Positions 9,896 to 19,630 are shown, counted from the stretch's first letter. The stretch: 64,000 bases of DNA from Sphingomonas limnosediminicola (GCF_039537965.1 NZ_BAABBM010000001.1:2641501-2705500), one strand, 5' to 3'. Translations and numbers: made by a program. Notes: a model not told the origin generated them from the letters alone.

Positions 9896-10713
9896 TTCAG
9901 CGTTTTCCGGAACGCCTCCAGCTCGGCCGGATCGACTTCAAGGACGGCCGTCGGCTCCAGTCCTTGCAGCGTGAACGGGCCGTAGGCGGTCCGGATCAGC
10001 CGCGACACCTGCAGCCCGAGGAACGCCAGCACGCGCCGGACCTCGCGGTTCTTGCCTTCGGTCAGGCTCATCTCGATCCAGCAATTGCGCCCGGTCCGCC
10101 GCTCCAGGTTGGCGTTGATTGATCCGTAGTGGATGCCCTCGATGGTTATCCCGTCCGCAAGATCCTCGAGCTGGCTCTGCGTGATCGTGCCGAACGCGCG
10201 GGCGCGATACGTGCGGACGACGCCGGTGCGCGGAAGCTCGAGCTGGCGCTTGAGCTCTCCGTCGTTGGTCAGAAGCAGCAGCCCCTCGGTCATGAAATCC
10301 AGCCGTCCCACCGGCATTACGCGCGGAAGTCCGGTCGGAAGCCGGTCATAGATCGTTGGCCGCCCCCGCGGGTCACGCTCGGCGGTGATGGTCTTGTCGG
10401 GCTTGTAGTAGCGGAACAGGCGCGTTGCCGCGGCCGCGCGCACAGCCTTGCCGTCCACCGTCACGCCGTCCAGCGTCTCGAGCAAAGTCGCCGGGGTGGT
10501 GAGTTTCTCGCCGTTGAGCGCGATGCGTCCTTCGGCGATCATCCGCTCGATCTCGCGACGCGAAGCGATTCCGGCGCGCGCGAGCAGCTTGGCGATGCGC
10601 TGCGGCCCGCCTTCCTTCCTCGGCTCAGCAGGCGTAGTGCTACGCTTGTCGCGCCGGCGCGGCACTGGTCGCTTATGTGAGCGTTGGGTCGGTTGTTTCG
10701 GAGGCGAAGTCAT
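9892..10713 (-). CDS. rRNA pseudouridine synthase, RsuA/RluB family
   Basis: 273 residues. A basic tail precedes an S4 RNA-binding domain (QRIAKLLARAGIASRREIERMI, about 38-95) and an RsuA-type catalytic domain. The catalytic aspartate sits in VGRLDFMTEGLLLLTNDG. The family isomerises uridines in rRNA; RluB (23S U2605) is the usual sphingomonad assignment, but sequence alone cannot exclude RluE or RluF. It is first in an operon with rsmD. Confidence 0.88.
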   Translation of the reverse strand: MTSPPKQPTQRSHKRPVPRRRDKRSTTPAEPRKEGGPQRIAKLLARAGIASRREIERMIAEGRIALNGEKLTTPATLLETLDGVTVDGKAVRAAAATRLFRYYKPDKTITAERDPRGRPTIYDRLPTGLPRVMPVGRLDFMTEGLLLLTNDGELKRQLELPRTGVVRTYRARAFGTITQSQLEDLADGITIEGIHYGSINANLERRTGRNCWIEMSLTEGKNREVRRVLAFLGLQVSRLIRTAYGPFTLQGLEPTAVLEVDPAELEAFRKTLK

Positions 10714-10727
10714 AAGCTGGAGTTTCG

Positions 10728-11165
10728 ATGCTGTTCGGGAAGCGTAAGCAGGTCGTCAAGCGGATCCTCATCGTTGAGGATGAGCCGCTGACTGCCTTCG
10801 ACAATGAAAACACGCTCGGCGATGCCGGCTACGAGATCGTCGCGACGGTCGACGACCTCGACGAAGCGCTCAACGTGCTGGAGCGCGAAGAGGTGCATCT
10901 GATTCTCAGCGACGTTCGCCTGCGCGGGGACCGCACGGGCATCGAACTCGCCCATGCGGCCAAGGCAAAGGGCATCCCAACCCTGTTCGCCACCGGCCAC
11001 GAATATGAAGGCGCGCATGAAATCGCCATCGGCTGCGTCAGCAAGCCCTATTCCGACCGCCAATTATGCAAGGCGATCGAGTGCATCGACCGCCATCTGC
11101 AGGGCCAAAAGGTCAAGCCGCCCAAGGGCGTGCGGCTGTTCATAGTCGTCGACGAGAACGGCTGA
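10728..11165 (+). CDS. single-domain response regulator
   Basis: Receiver (REC) domain protein without an output domain, 145 residues. Acidic pocket VEDEP, phosphoacceptor Asp in LILSDVRL, the switch Thr in FATGHE and Lys in SKPYS are all present. No kinase lies nearby, so the partner is unknown. It is divergent from the pseudouridine synthase gene, which starts only 14 bases away. Confidence 0.88.
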   Translation: MLFGKRKQVVKRILIVEDEPLTAFDNENTLGDAGYEIVATVDDLDEALNVLEREEVHLILSDVRLRGDRTGIELAHAAKAKGIPTLFATGHEYEGAHEIAIGCVSKPYSDRQLCKAIECIDRHLQGQKVKPPKGVRLFIVVDENG

Positions 11166-11245
11166 CGCGACGACCGTTCATCGCAGGGCTAGGCAGGCCG
11201 TGAAAGCAGGCTAAACCTGCAACCAGCTAGCCAGAAGGGGGAACG

Positions 11246-12943
11246 GTGGCCACTCAACGTCCGAAGGGTTGGAGGCTGCTCAAGGCGGCGCTGCAGACGC
11301 GAAAGTCGTCGATCATGCTGGCGTTCGGCTTTTCGTCGGGACTGCCATTCGCGCTCCTCATTGGAACGCTCAACGCCTGGCTCGGCGAAGCCAAGATCAA
11401 CTTGGCGACGATCGGCGTGCTGTCTTGGATTGGGCTCAGCTACAGCTTCAAGTTCCTGTGGTCGCCTTTGGTCGACCGCATGCCGCTGCCGCTCCTGGAG
11501 CGGATCGGGCGGCGCAAGAGCTGGATCGTCCTTTGCCAAGCGGTGATGATCGCCGGCTTTGCCGGCCTTGCCGCGACCAACCCGGCAACGAACATCGGCA
11601 CCTTTGCGATCTTCGCGGTGATCGCCGCGCTGGCATCGGCAACGCAGGACGTCGCCATTGACGCCTGGCGCATCGATGTCGCCGACGAACAAACGCCGGT
11701 GGAGCTTCTCTCCGCCATTTACCAGTTCGGCTATCGGATCGCCTCGATTGTCGGCGGCGCCTTGGCGCTGGTGCTGGCCGCGCGGATGAGCTGGTCGCTG
11801 GTCTATCTTCTGATGGGCGGCCTGATCGCAGTGATCGCGGTCATTGCGCTGCAGGCGCCGGATACGCCGCGACCGGACAATGACGTCCTCCACAAGGAGC
11901 TCGAGGAGCCTGGCGCGCTGGACCCGAAGGCGCGCGGCTTTGCGCTCGCCATCGTCGGCGTCAGCTGGGCGTGGGCAATCTACACCATCGGCCACTTCAT
12001 GATCTCGATGCTGACGACGGCGCCGGGTGAAAAGCAGCCTTCGGTCGCCGATTTCACCAAGCATTACGGGCCGTGGATCATCCTGGCGACGGTTCTGGTG
12101 CCGCTGATCGTTTCGTCGCTGATCAATTGGCTGCGGGCGCGCAAGCGCCACGTGCTGACGAAGGCTGACCACGCGCATACGCCGCTCCGCAATGCGCTGA
12201 ATCACCTCTATGTCGCGCTGGTGGCGCCGCTCGGGGAGCTGTCGGCGCGGCTCGGCTGGGGCGTGCTGATCGTGCTCGGCCTGATCCTCACCTACACGCT
12301 CTGCTACAATATTTGGTCGAGCTTCGCTTTCCCCTTCTACCTCGACTTCCTCCATTATTCGAAGGACGAGGTGGCGTTCGCGTCGAAGGTGTTCGGCATC
12401 TTCATGACGATGATCGGCATCGCGCTCGGCGGCTATTTATTCGCTCGGCTCGGCCGGCTTCCGACGGTGCTGATCGGCGCGATCCTGCCGGTGTTCGGCA
12501 ATTTCGTTTATGCCGATCTCGCCGAGGGCGGACCGAAACTCGACTCGGTCGCAGGCACGATCGGGCTGACGCAATTGTTCGGCCTTTTCGGCTTCGACGA
12601 GCGGATGGTCCGGCTGCTGCTCGCCATCTCCTACGAGAATATCTCGACCGGCATCGCGGGCGCGTCGTTCGTTGCGTACCTGTCGGGCATCGTCAGCAAG
12701 CGGTTTACTGCGGTGCAATATGCGCTGCTGTCCTCCCTGACCTTTCTTATCGGCTCGCTGGGCCGCGGCATCGCCGGGGAAGCGTTCGACACCTACGGCT
12801 ATGCGACCGTGTTCCGCTGGACCGCCGCCGCCGGTGCGTTCGCGATCCTGTTCGTGATTCTCGAATGGATGCGCGTCGCCGCTGAAGGCCGCCGCGCGGA
12901 GGAGGACACCGCAGCGAAGGTAGACGAGCCCGCGAAGGCCTAG
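11246..12943 (+). CDS. MFS transporter, AmpG-like
   Basis: Inner-membrane major facilitator of 565 residues with about 12-14 hydrophobic segments. The N-terminal signature (FSSGLPFALLIGTLNAWL, then KFLWSPLVDRMPLP) is that of AmpG permeases, which import anhydromuropeptides during wall recycling. This fits three wall transpeptidases in the window, although substrate is inferred. The start is GTG behind an AGAAGGGG ribosome site. Its stop shares CTAG with the opposing folC stop. Confidence 0.85.
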   Translation: MATQRPKGWRLLKAALQTRKSSIMLAFGFSSGLPFALLIGTLNAWLGEAKINLATIGVLSWIGLSYSFKFLWSPLVDRMPLPLLERIGRRKSWIVLCQAVMIAGFAGLAATNPATNIGTFAIFAVIAALASATQDVAIDAWRIDVADEQTPVELLSAIYQFGYRIASIVGGALALVLAARMSWSLVYLLMGGLIAVIAVIALQAPDTPRPDNDVLHKELEEPGALDPKARGFALAIVGVSWAWAIYTIGHFMISMLTTAPGEKQPSVADFTKHYGPWIILATVLVPLIVSSLINWLRARKRHVLTKADHAHTPLRNALNHLYVALVAPLGELSARLGWGVLIVLGLILTYTLCYNIWSSFAFPFYLDFLHYSKDEVAFASKVFGIFMTMIGIALGGYLFARLGRLPTVLIGAILPVFGNFVYADLAEGGPKLDSVAGTIGLTQLFGLFGFDERMVRLLLAISYENISTGIAGASFVAYLSGIVSKRFTAVQYALLSSLTFLIGSLGRGIAGEAFDTYGYATVFRWTAAAGAFAILFVILEWMRVAAEGRRAEEDTAAKVDEPAKA

Positions 12944-14238
12944 TCCGGCACCTGGTCGTTCGCCGCGAGCACCGCGCCGGCGAGATAGAGCGAGCCGAAG
13001 ATCAGGACGCGCGCGTCGGCGGGAGTGGCCGCGAGCGCATCCGCCACGCTGTCGTCCGCATCGACGGGAAAGCCGAGAGACCGCGCGATCTGGACAAGCT
13101 CGGCCGGCGCGAAGCTTGCGTGATCGGGGATCGAAACGGCGTGAACATGGTCGGCGATGCCGGCGAAGGGCTCCAGCATCCCGGTCGGGTCCTTCGACGT
13201 CAAACTCGCGAAGATCATGTGGAGCGGCTTGTCGTCGGTGAATGCATGCTTCGTCCAACTGGCGATCTGACGCGCGGCGGACGGGTTGTGGCCGCCATCC
13301 AGCCAGACTTCGCGCAACCCCACGAGCGGGCCAGCAGCGAGCCGTTGAAGCCGCGCCGGCCAGTCGGCCCAGCCCATGGCGGCGTTCAAAGCAGAGATCG
13401 GGACATGCAGCGCATCCTGATGGCGGAGCATGGCGACGGCGAGAGCGGCGTTCAGCGCCTGATGACGACCGCGAAGGCGGGGGAGGGGCAGGTCGAGGCT
13501 GCCCTGTTCATCGTGATAGCGGAGCTTGCCGGTCTGCGCGATCGCATCCCACGTGCCGCCGCGCGGTAGCCAGGGTGCGCCCTTATCGCGTGCGACTTCA
13601 CCGACACGCGCCGCCGCCGAGGGCGGGTAGAGCTGCGTGAGCAGCGGCACGCCGGGCTTGGCAATGGCAGCTTTTTCAGCGGCGATGTCGCCGAGGCCGT
13701 GGCCGAGAAACTGCTGGTGGTCGAGCGCAAGGTTGGCGATGCCGGTGACAAGCGGCTGCTCGATCACGTTGGTGGCATCGAGCCGCCCGCCTAGGCCGAC
13801 CTCAAGGATGCAGGCGTCGGCTGGAGTCCGCGCGAAGGCGAGCAGTGCAACCGCCGTCGCAACCTCGAAAAAACTCGGCTCGATCCCCTCGCTAACATTC
13901 ACCACCTCGGTCAGCAGTGCCGCGAGCTGCTCGTCCTCGATCAAGCGCCCGGCGACGCGGATGCGCTCGTTGAAGCGGACGAGGTGCGGGCTGGTGAAGA
14001 CGTGGACATCGTGGCCCGACGCCTCCAGCGCCGCGCGAATGAAGGCGACGGTCGAGCCTTTGCCGTTAGTGCCCGCGATGTGGAAGATCGGGGGCAGCCT
14101 GTCCTGTGGCCGGCCAAGCCGGTCGAGCAAATCCGAAATGCGCTGCAGGCCGAGGCGGTCGCCGCCGGGCGACAGCATCGACAAGCGATCGAGCTGCGCC
14201 TGAACCTCCGGGTGGGTCGAGCGCGCGAAGTCGGCCAT
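12940..14238 (-). CDS. folC: bifunctional dihydrofolate/folylpolyglutamate synthase FolC
   Basis: ATP-dependent Mur-ligase-fold enzyme, 432 residues. It joins glutamate to dihydropteroate and extends folate polyglutamates. The P-loop is IAGTNGKGST near residue 55, with the Mur-ligase DHQQFLG and GGHNPSAA blocks further on. Its start codon meets the accD stop (they share position 14238), giving the order accD-folC seen widely in proteobacteria. Confidence 0.94.
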   Translation of the reverse strand: MADFARSTHPEVQAQLDRLSMLSPGGDRLGLQRISDLLDRLGRPQDRLPPIFHIAGTNGKGSTVAFIRAALEASGHDVHVFTSPHLVRFNERIRVAGRLIEDEQLAALLTEVVNVSEGIEPSFFEVATAVALLAFARTPADACILEVGLGGRLDATNVIEQPLVTGIANLALDHQQFLGHGLGDIAAEKAAIAKPGVPLLTQLYPPSAAARVGEVARDKGAPWLPRGGTWDAIAQTGKLRYHDEQGSLDLPLPRLRGRHQALNAALAVAMLRHQDALHVPISALNAAMGWADWPARLQRLAAGPLVGLREVWLDGGHNPSAARQIASWTKHAFTDDKPLHMIFASLTSKDPTGMLEPFAGIADHVHAVSIPDHASFAPAELVQIARSLGFPVDADDSVADALAATPADARVLIFGSLYLAGAVLAANDQVPD

Positions 14239-15095
14239 CAGGCCGCTTCCTTCGCCTCCGGCGCCAGATAGGCAACCAACAGTGCGATCTTCTCCTTCAG
14301 CGAGGCGCGATGGACGACCATGTCGATCATCCCGTGCTCGAGGAGATATTCTGCGCGCTGGAAACCTTCGGGCAGCTTCTCGCGAATTGTCTGCTCGATG
14401 ACCCGCTGTCCGGCAAAGCCGATGAGCGCTCCGGGCTCGGCGATCTGCACGTCGCCGAGCATCGCGTAGGAGGCCGTGACGCCGCCCGTCGTCGGGTCGG
14501 TCAGCACCACGATGTAGGGCAGGCCGGCTTCCTTGAGCTCGGCTAGGGCGACGGTCGTGCGCGGCATCTGCATCAGCGACAGGATGCCTTCCTGCATGCG
14601 CGCGCCGCCGGCGGCGGTGAACAGGATGAAGGGGCTGCGCTGCTCGATCGCGGCGCGCACACCGGCGACGAAAGCCGCTCCGACGCCGATGCCCATCGAC
14701 CCGCCCATGAAGGCGAAGTCCTGGACGCCGACGATGACCTTGTGTCCGTCAATTCTACCGCGCGCGTTGATGAGCGCATCACGCTCGTCGGTCGCGGCAC
14801 GGGCCGCCTTGATGCGTTCGGTGTAGCGTTTCGTGTCGCGGAAGCGAAGTGGGTCCTCGCGCACTTCGGGGGCCGGAAGAACCTCATATTCAGCGGCGTC
14901 GAACAATTGCTCGAAGCGCTTTTCCGGGCCGATGCGGTCATGGAAGTCGCAGCGCGGACAGACGCTGTAATTTTCTTCCCATTCCTTGACGAAGACCATC
15001 GTCCCGCACTTCACGCATTTGTGCCATAGGTTTTCGGCCGTCTGGCGCTTGGGCAGGAACGGGATTCCGCTGCGGACGCGGCTTAGCCAATTCAT
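14238..15095 (-). CDS. accD: acetyl-CoA carboxylase carboxyltransferase beta subunit AccD
   Basis: Beta subunit of the carboxyltransferase that transfers carboxybiotin's CO2 to acetyl-CoA for fatty-acid synthesis. 285 residues with the N-terminal four-cysteine zinc ribbon (HKCVKCGTM and [10 protein letters not shown]), then the crotonase-like carboxyltransferase domain ([24 protein letters not shown]). It lies directly between pyrF and folC, with one base separating it from pyrF. Confidence 0.96.
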   Translation of the reverse strand: MNWLSRVRSGIPFLPKRQTAENLWHKCVKCGTMVFVKEWEENYSVCPRCDFHDRIGPEKRFEQLFDAAEYEVLPAPEVREDPLRFRDTKRYTERIKAARAATDERDALINARGRIDGHKVIVGVQDFAFMGGSMGIGVGAAFVAGVRAAIEQRSPFILFTAAGGARMQEGILSLMQMPRTTVALAELKEAGLPYIVVLTDPTTGGVTASYAMLGDVQIAEPGALIGFAGQRVIEQTIREKLPEGFQRAEYLLEHGMIDMVVHRASLKEKIALLVAYLAPEAKEAA

Positions 15096-15096
15096 T

Positions 15097-15792
15097 TCAA
15101 ACTCTCGCTTCTTCGCTGCTGTTCAAGGTGCCGGCGATGTCGCGGATCGCCTGCGCCGGGTTAGGCGCGCCGGTGATCGGCCGGCCGATGACGAGGACGC
15201 TCGCACCGTCGGACAACGCCTGAGCTGGGGTAACGACGCGTTTCTGGTCGCCGACGTCGGCGCCTTCGGGCCGGACGCCGGGGACGACGAAGAAACCATC
15301 GGGCCATTGCTTCTTGGCCGCCGCGACTTCTTCTCCGGAGCAAACGATGCCGTCGATGCCCGACTGCTGGGCGAGGTCGGTGAGGCGCTTGACCTGGTCG
15401 GCGGGCGAACCGCTGATCCCCGCCGCGGCCAGATCGGCGGCGTCGAGGCTCGTGAGGACGGTGACACCGACGACCTTGGTCTTGGGCGACGCGGCCGCCT
15501 TTGCCGCCGCAAGCATCTCGCGGCCGCCCGCGGCATGGACCGTCAGGATCGCGGGCTCAAGGTGCGCGAGTGCCGCCACCGCCTTGGCGACCGTGTTGGG
15601 AATGTCATGAAACTTGAGGTCGAGGAAAACCGGAAGCTCGCCCTCGGCAATGCGAAGCACGCCTTCCTCGCCATTGGCGCAGAAGAATTCGAGGCCGAGC
15701 TTCACGCCACCGGCAAGCCCGCGAACGTCCCGCGCAATCGCGACGGCACGGTGGATATCGGGCGTGTCCAGGGCAACGAAGATCGGGTTCAT
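15097..15792 (-). CDS. pyrF: orotidine 5'-phosphate decarboxylase PyrF
   Basis: Last step of UMP synthesis, decarboxylating OMP. 231 residues from the ATG at 15792 ([11 protein letters not shown]); the longer open frame upstream belongs to the preceding gene's antisense space. The catalytic [11 protein letters not shown] block and the C-terminal phosphate-binding GVRPEG are present. The start overlaps the upstream LapA-like gene by four bases. In relatives trpF-trpB-trpA often sit between this gene and accD; here they do not. Confidence 0.95.
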   Translation of the reverse strand: MNPIFVALDTPDIHRAVAIARDVRGLAGGVKLGLEFFCANGEEGVLRIAEGELPVFLDLKFHDIPNTVAKAVAALAHLEPAILTVHAAGGREMLAAAKAAASPKTKVVGVTVLTSLDAADLAAAGISGSPADQVKRLTDLAQQSGIDGIVCSGEEVAAAKKQWPDGFFVVPGVRPEGADVGDQKRVVTPAQALSDGASVLVIGRPITGAPNPAQAIRDIAGTLNSSEEARV

Positions 15793-16079
15793 ATGACCGG
15801 CTCTCCATCCTCGGCAGTGACGATATGCGGCGGGGTGGCCGACGCATGCTGCCGCTCGATCGCCTCGAGCCTGCGGCGCTGCGCCCAGATCCGGGCGCGC
15901 ATGATGATCCATGTCGGCAGAAAGGCGAGCAGGAACATGATGAACGTCAGGACCGGGATCTTCACCTCGGCCTGGATGTCGCCCCACAGGTTCAGCGTGA
16001 CGTCGTTCCAGTTGCGATAGCTGAAGAGAGCAATCACGACTGCGACAAGCGCCCAAAAAACCGTCGAAAGAAAGCGCAT
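15789..16079 (-). CDS. LapA-like (DUF1049) membrane protein
   Basis: 96 residues from the ATG at 16079. Two transmembrane segments (FWALVAVVIALFSYRNW and TFIMFLLAFLPTWIIM) are separated by a short loop with the VTLNLWG motif typical of lipopolysaccharide-assembly LapA-domain proteins, followed by a basic coiled tail. It is coupled to pyrF by a 4-base overlap. In many alphaproteobacteria ihfB precedes this gene; here the divergent neighbour is a serine hydrolase. Confidence 0.82.
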   Translation of the reverse strand: MRFLSTVFWALVAVVIALFSYRNWNDVTLNLWGDIQAEVKIPVLTFIMFLLAFLPTWIIMRARIWAQRRRLEAIERQHASATPPHIVTAEDGEPVI

Positions 16080-16221
16080 TTGTACCTTTTCTCCGCTGGC
16101 GGCGTTTAGGCTAGGAGTTCGTCGTGCGCCAGAGTCGCTTCGCCGCAAGCGTGCCGCACGGGGCGTTGAGCGTTTTCACCGTCAAGGCCACACCCTATCT
16201 CGGGGTGGGGAGAAGAATGTT

Positions 16222-17559
16222 TTGCGCGATGTGAACAAGATAGCGCTGGCTGTCCTGGCTTTGCTGGGCGGCGCGTCACTTTTGGCGATGCGGCCGACTG
16301 CCGCGACCAAGGCCGCTCATGAGCAGGCTGCGGTTGCGCAGGCGCATCTCAAGCTCGCCTCGCTGTCCACGGATTCGCGGCGCGACATCGACTATAAATT
16401 GCTCGACGGACGCCTGCGCCAGCTGATGGCCAAGCCGGCGATGGTCGGCCTCGCCGTCGGCGTCGTCGAGAACGGGCGCATCACCTTCCTTCAGGGTTAT
16501 GGCGAGACCGAGGCCGGGTCGGGCGACCCGGTGACGCCCGACACCGTCTTCCGCTGGGCTTCGACGTCGAAGGGCGTCGCCGCGACGATGGTCGCCAAGC
16601 TCGCCGAGCAAGGGAAGATCAATCTGGAGGCGCCGGTCGCCCAATACGCACCCGACCTCAAGCTGCCCGCGGGGAACGAGAACCGCGCGACCGTCGGCGA
16701 CCTGCTGTCGCATCGGCTCGGCCTTTACCGAAACGCCTTTGATAATAAGCTGGAGGAAGGGCAGGACCCGAGCTTCCTGCGCGCCAGTCTCTCGTCGCTG
16801 AGCGCAACCTGCCTGCCGGGCACCTGCTGGTCGTACCAGAACATCGCCTATGACGCGTCGAGCGAGATGGTAAGCCGCACCACCGGCATGCCCTACGAAG
16901 CGGCGGTCAGGCGCTACCTGTTCAACCCGATTGGTATGAGCAGCGGCAGCGTCTCGATGGAAGGCCTGCAGTCGAACAAGAGCTGGGCGAAGCCGCACAG
17001 CGCCGGCCGCCGCCCGGAGCCGATCGTCGACACTTACTACAAGGTCCCGGGCGCAGCGGGCATCAACAGCAACATCAAGGACATGGCGCTGTGGATGGAA
17101 GCGCAGATGGGGGAGATGCCGGACGTGCTCGACGGCAAATTGCTCGATACGATCCACGCGCCCTACGTCGTCACGCCGACCGAGCGCGGACGGCTCCGCA
17201 AGTTCCTCGAGCGCCTTGGCACCGCTTGGTACGGCTACGGCTGGCGCAGCTACGATTATTCGGGCCACCGGATCATCGGGCACCGCGGCGGTATCAAGGG
17301 CTATCGCTCCTTCATTCTGTTCGACCCGGTGAAGAAAAGCGGCGTGGTCGCGCTATGGAACAGTGATACCTGGCAGCCGGGCGGGCTGGAATTCGAGGTG
17401 ATGGACCAGCTCTATCACCTGCCGTTCCGCGACTGGCTGGAGCTCAATTCACGCCCGGGCGCCAATACGCAGGAGATCGCTTCTTCCGATCCGGAGATCG
17501 ACAGCGGCAGCGGTGATTCCGTCGACACGCCGCGCGGCAGGGGCCGCGGCCGCCGCTAA
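16222..17559 (+). CDS. serine beta-lactamase-like hydrolase (class C fold)
   Basis: Exported serine hydrolase of the beta-lactamase/PBP4* superfamily, 445 residues. An N-terminal hydrophobic anchor (NKIALAVLALLGGASLLA) is followed by the catalytic STSK (SxxK) near residue 113, the YQN (YxN) motif and a C-terminal HRGG replacing KTG. Substrate unknown: esterase, peptidase or D-aminopeptidase activities occur in the family. TTG at 16222 has the better-spaced ribosome site (GGAGAAG); GTG at 16231 is an alternative. A proline/arginine-glycine tail ends the protein. Its stop shares CTAA with the opposing gene. Confidence 0.87.
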   Translation: MRDVNKIALAVLALLGGASLLAMRPTAATKAAHEQAAVAQAHLKLASLSTDSRRDIDYKLLDGRLRQLMAKPAMVGLAVGVVENGRITFLQGYGETEAGSGDPVTPDTVFRWASTSKGVAATMVAKLAEQGKINLEAPVAQYAPDLKLPAGNENRATVGDLLSHRLGLYRNAFDNKLEEGQDPSFLRASLSSLSATCLPGTCWSYQNIAYDASSEMVSRTTGMPYEAAVRRYLFNPIGMSSGSVSMEGLQSNKSWAKPHSAGRRPEPIVDTYYKVPGAAGINSNIKDMALWMEAQMGEMPDVLDGKLLDTIHAPYVVTPTERGRLRKFLERLGTAWYGYGWRSYDYSGHRIIGHRGGIKGYRSFILFDPVKKSGVVALWNSDTWQPGGLEFEVMDQLYHLPFRDWLELNSRPGANTQEIASSDPEIDSGSGDSVDTPRGRGRGRR

Positions 17560-17834
17560 CGGCTTCGGGCTTCAGCTTTCGCCTTCTTGATCTCGCGCTG
17601 TTCGTCGAGGTGCGCCTTGTAGCGGCAGCCCATCCCGATGATCGAGGTCGTCATGCCGGCGAGCAGCAGCGGCAAGTGCCAGCCGGGGTCGCCCGATTTC
17701 GGCCAAGCGATCGCGCTGAGCAGGACGACGCTGACAATTGAGATGAGGTAGCCGAGGCCCTTCCAGTCGACCCGGCCCGCGGCTGTGTTCGAGACAGCTT
17801 CGTGACGCATCGGTGCAGGAACATACGAGGTCAT
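17556..17834 (-). CDS. hypothetical two-helix membrane protein
   Basis: 92 residues with two hydrophobic helices (LGYLISIVSVVLLSAIAW and LPLLLAGMTTSIIGMG) and a highly charged C-terminus (DEQREIKKAKAEARSR). No recognisable family. It is divergent from the hemerythrin gene, with 41 bases between the starts, and its stop codon overlaps that of the serine hydrolase. Confidence 0.6.
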   Translation of the reverse strand: MTSYVPAPMRHEAVSNTAAGRVDWKGLGYLISIVSVVLLSAIAWPKSGDPGWHLPLLLAGMTTSIIGMGCRYKAHLDEQREIKKAKAEARSR

Positions 17835-17875
17835 CGGTTGGTTTCGTAACCAAGCACACGGAGGTGAGTAAGGTT

Positions 17876-18391
17876 ATGGCCGAGACAAAATCACAGGATG
17901 CAGTCCAGCTCCTGAAAGCCGATCATCGCGCAGTCGAAGATCTGTTCGAAAAGTTCGAGAAGGCCAGCGCCGATACACGCAAGCAGACGCTCGCCGAGCA
18001 GATCTGCCTGGAACTGTCGGTGCACGCGCAAATCGAGGAGGAAATCTTCTACCCGGCTTGCGAGGGCAATGTCGAAGAGGACATGCTCAAGGAAGCCTAT
18101 GTCGAGCATGACGGCGCCAAGGTGCTGATCGCCGAGATTCTGTCCGGCGGGCCGAAAGACGACGAATATTACGACGCCAAGGTCAAAGTACTCTCCGAAG
18201 AGATCGAGCATCACGTCGAAGAAGAAGAAAAGCGCATGGACGGCCTTTTCGCGCAGGCGAAGAAGGCCGGGCTCGACATGGACGCGCTTGGCGAACAGTT
18301 GGCGGCCCGCAAGGCCGAACTGACCGAGCAGTTCAAGATGAGCGGCATTCCGACACCGAAGCTGAAAACGATGGAAGACGTCACCGTCTAG
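17876..18391 (+). CDS. hemerythrin HHE-domain protein
   Basis: 171 residues from the ATG at 17876. The four-helix hemerythrin-like domain shows the iron-ligand pattern: KADHRAVEDLFEKFE, then HAQIEEEIFYPA, EHDGAKVL and EHHVEEEEKRM. These proteins bind a di-iron centre and act in oxygen, nitric-oxide or iron sensing and storage. A C-terminal charged helix follows. It sits in a group of stress genes (MBL hydrolase, small HHE-neighbour protein), but no operon link is certain. Confidence 0.88.
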   Translation: MAETKSQDAVQLLKADHRAVEDLFEKFEKASADTRKQTLAEQICLELSVHAQIEEEIFYPACEGNVEEDMLKEAYVEHDGAKVLIAEILSGGPKDDEYYDAKVKVLSEEIEHHVEEEEKRMDGLFAQAKKAGLDMDALGEQLAARKAELTEQFKMSGIPTPKLKTMEDVTV

Positions 18392-18555
18392 ACTTCGGTA
18401 CGCGTCCGTTCCGACTCGGATCTGGCGAGAAATCTAGGTTTTCCGTCAGATTCGCGTGCTGCGCCCGTTGGATGGTATAAGTCCATCCATGGGCGCACGT
18501 CTTGCGAGCACCGCGCCCTGCAGCCCCCCAGCTGCGCTTAAAAAGGCGAGGGGCG

Positions 18556-18735
18556 ATGAGTTACGAAGACCATGTCTATCACCAGGAGCGCGCTCGTCAG
18601 TGCCAGACGATGGCAGAGTCGGCGAGTGATCCGGACGTGAAGCGGCGGCACGAAGAGCTGGCATCGCTCCACGCCGGACGCGCTGCGCTTTACCGAGACG
18701 GTCGTGCGCCCAGCGCCGAACGGCAAGCCATTTAG
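18556..18735 (+). CDS. small conserved-type protein
   Basis: 59 residues from the ATG at 18556 behind a GGCGAGGGG ribosome site. Charged and helical (SYEDHVYHQERARQCQTMAE, then a C-terminal DVKRRHEELASLHAGRAALY). Its end lies 5 bases before the GTG start of the MBL hydrolase, suggesting coupled expression. Function unknown; the layout resembles small sphingomonad stress-response proteins. Confidence 0.6.
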   Translation: MSYEDHVYHQERARQCQTMAESASDPDVKRRHEELASLHAGRAALYRDGRAPSAERQAI

Positions 18736-18739
18736 CCGA

Positions 18740-19630
18740 GTGAGCGAAATAGCCGGGCGGGCCGACGTCACGGCCCCGGTCATCGACGCTTTCTTCGACG
18801 AAGCCACCAACAGCATCAGCTATCTCGTCGCGGATCCAGCGACAGGCACGGCCGCGATCATCGATCCGGTTCTCGGTTTCGATATCGTCAGCGGCCGCGT
18901 CGGTCCGGCGCCGGTGGAAAAGATCCTGGGTGCGGCGCAAGCAGCCGGTTTCCAGATCGCATGGGTGCTCGAGACCCACGTCCATGCCGACCACCTGTCG
19001 GGCGGGGATCTCGTGCGGCAGCGGACCGGCGCGACGCTGTGCGTCGGCGAGGGCATTCGCGAGGTGCAGCGGGTGTTCGGCGGCCTATTGGCAGTCGAGG
19101 ACCTGAAACCAGACGGCGGCGACTTCGACCGGCTCCTTCGCGATGGCGACCGTCTGCCGCTCGGTGAGCTAGAAGTCGAAGTGATCGCCACACCGGGCCA
19201 CACGCCCGCCTGCGTTAGCTATGGCGTCGGCGACGCCGTGTTCGTCGGCGATACGATGTTCATGCCGGATTATGGCACTGCCCGCTGCGACTTCCCGGGC
19301 GGCAATGCGCGGCAGCTATTCCAGTCGATGCACCGCGTCCTTTCTCTACCGCGTGAGACCCGCCTCTTCATGTGCCACGATTACAAGGCGCCAGGCCGCG
19401 AGGTCTTCGCGTGGGAGACAACGGTGGACGAGCAGCTCGACCGCAACGTTCATATCGGAGGCGGGGTCGGCGAGAGCGATTATGTGACGATGCGTGAAAC
19501 GCGCGACGCCACGCTCAACTTGCCGAAGCTCCTCTACCCCGCGATCCAGGTGAACATTCGCGGCGGCCGCATGCCGCCCGCCGAAGCGAACGGCACCAGC
19601 TATCTCAAGATTCCGCTGAAGCTGCCTTAG
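18740..19630 (+). CDS. MBL-fold hydrolase, persulfide-dioxygenase/ETHE1-like
   Basis: Metallo-beta-lactamase-fold protein, 296 residues from GTG 18740. The metal motif is THVHADHLSGG, with the further histidine in ATPGHTPACV, an Asp in FVGDTMF and a terminal CHDY block. The GTARCDFPGG segment is typical of ETHE1/Blh-type persulfide dioxygenases, which oxidise glutathione persulfide. No rhodanese or BigR-type regulator is adjacent, so the sulfur role is inferred. Its stop overlaps the opposing L,D-transpeptidase stop (TTAG). Confidence 0.86.
   Translation: MSEIAGRADVTAPVIDAFFDEATNSISYLVADPATGTAAIIDPVLGFDIVSGRVGPAPVEKILGAAQAAGFQIAWVLETHVHADHLSGGDLVRQRTGATLCVGEGIREVQRVFGGLLAVEDLKPDGGDFDRLLRDGDRLPLGELEVEVIATPGHTPACVSYGVGDAVFVGDTMFMPDYGTARCDFPGGNARQLFQSMHRVLSLPRETRLFMCHDYKAPGREVFAWETTVDEQLDRNVHIGGGVGESDYVTMRETRDATLNLPKLLYPAIQVNIRGGRMPPAEANGTSYLKIPLKLP

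Noticed and set aside
11189..12355. A 388-residue minus-strand frame across the MFS gene
   Set aside because: His/Arg/Gln-rich shadow composition; the plus-strand transporter has clear transmembrane helices.
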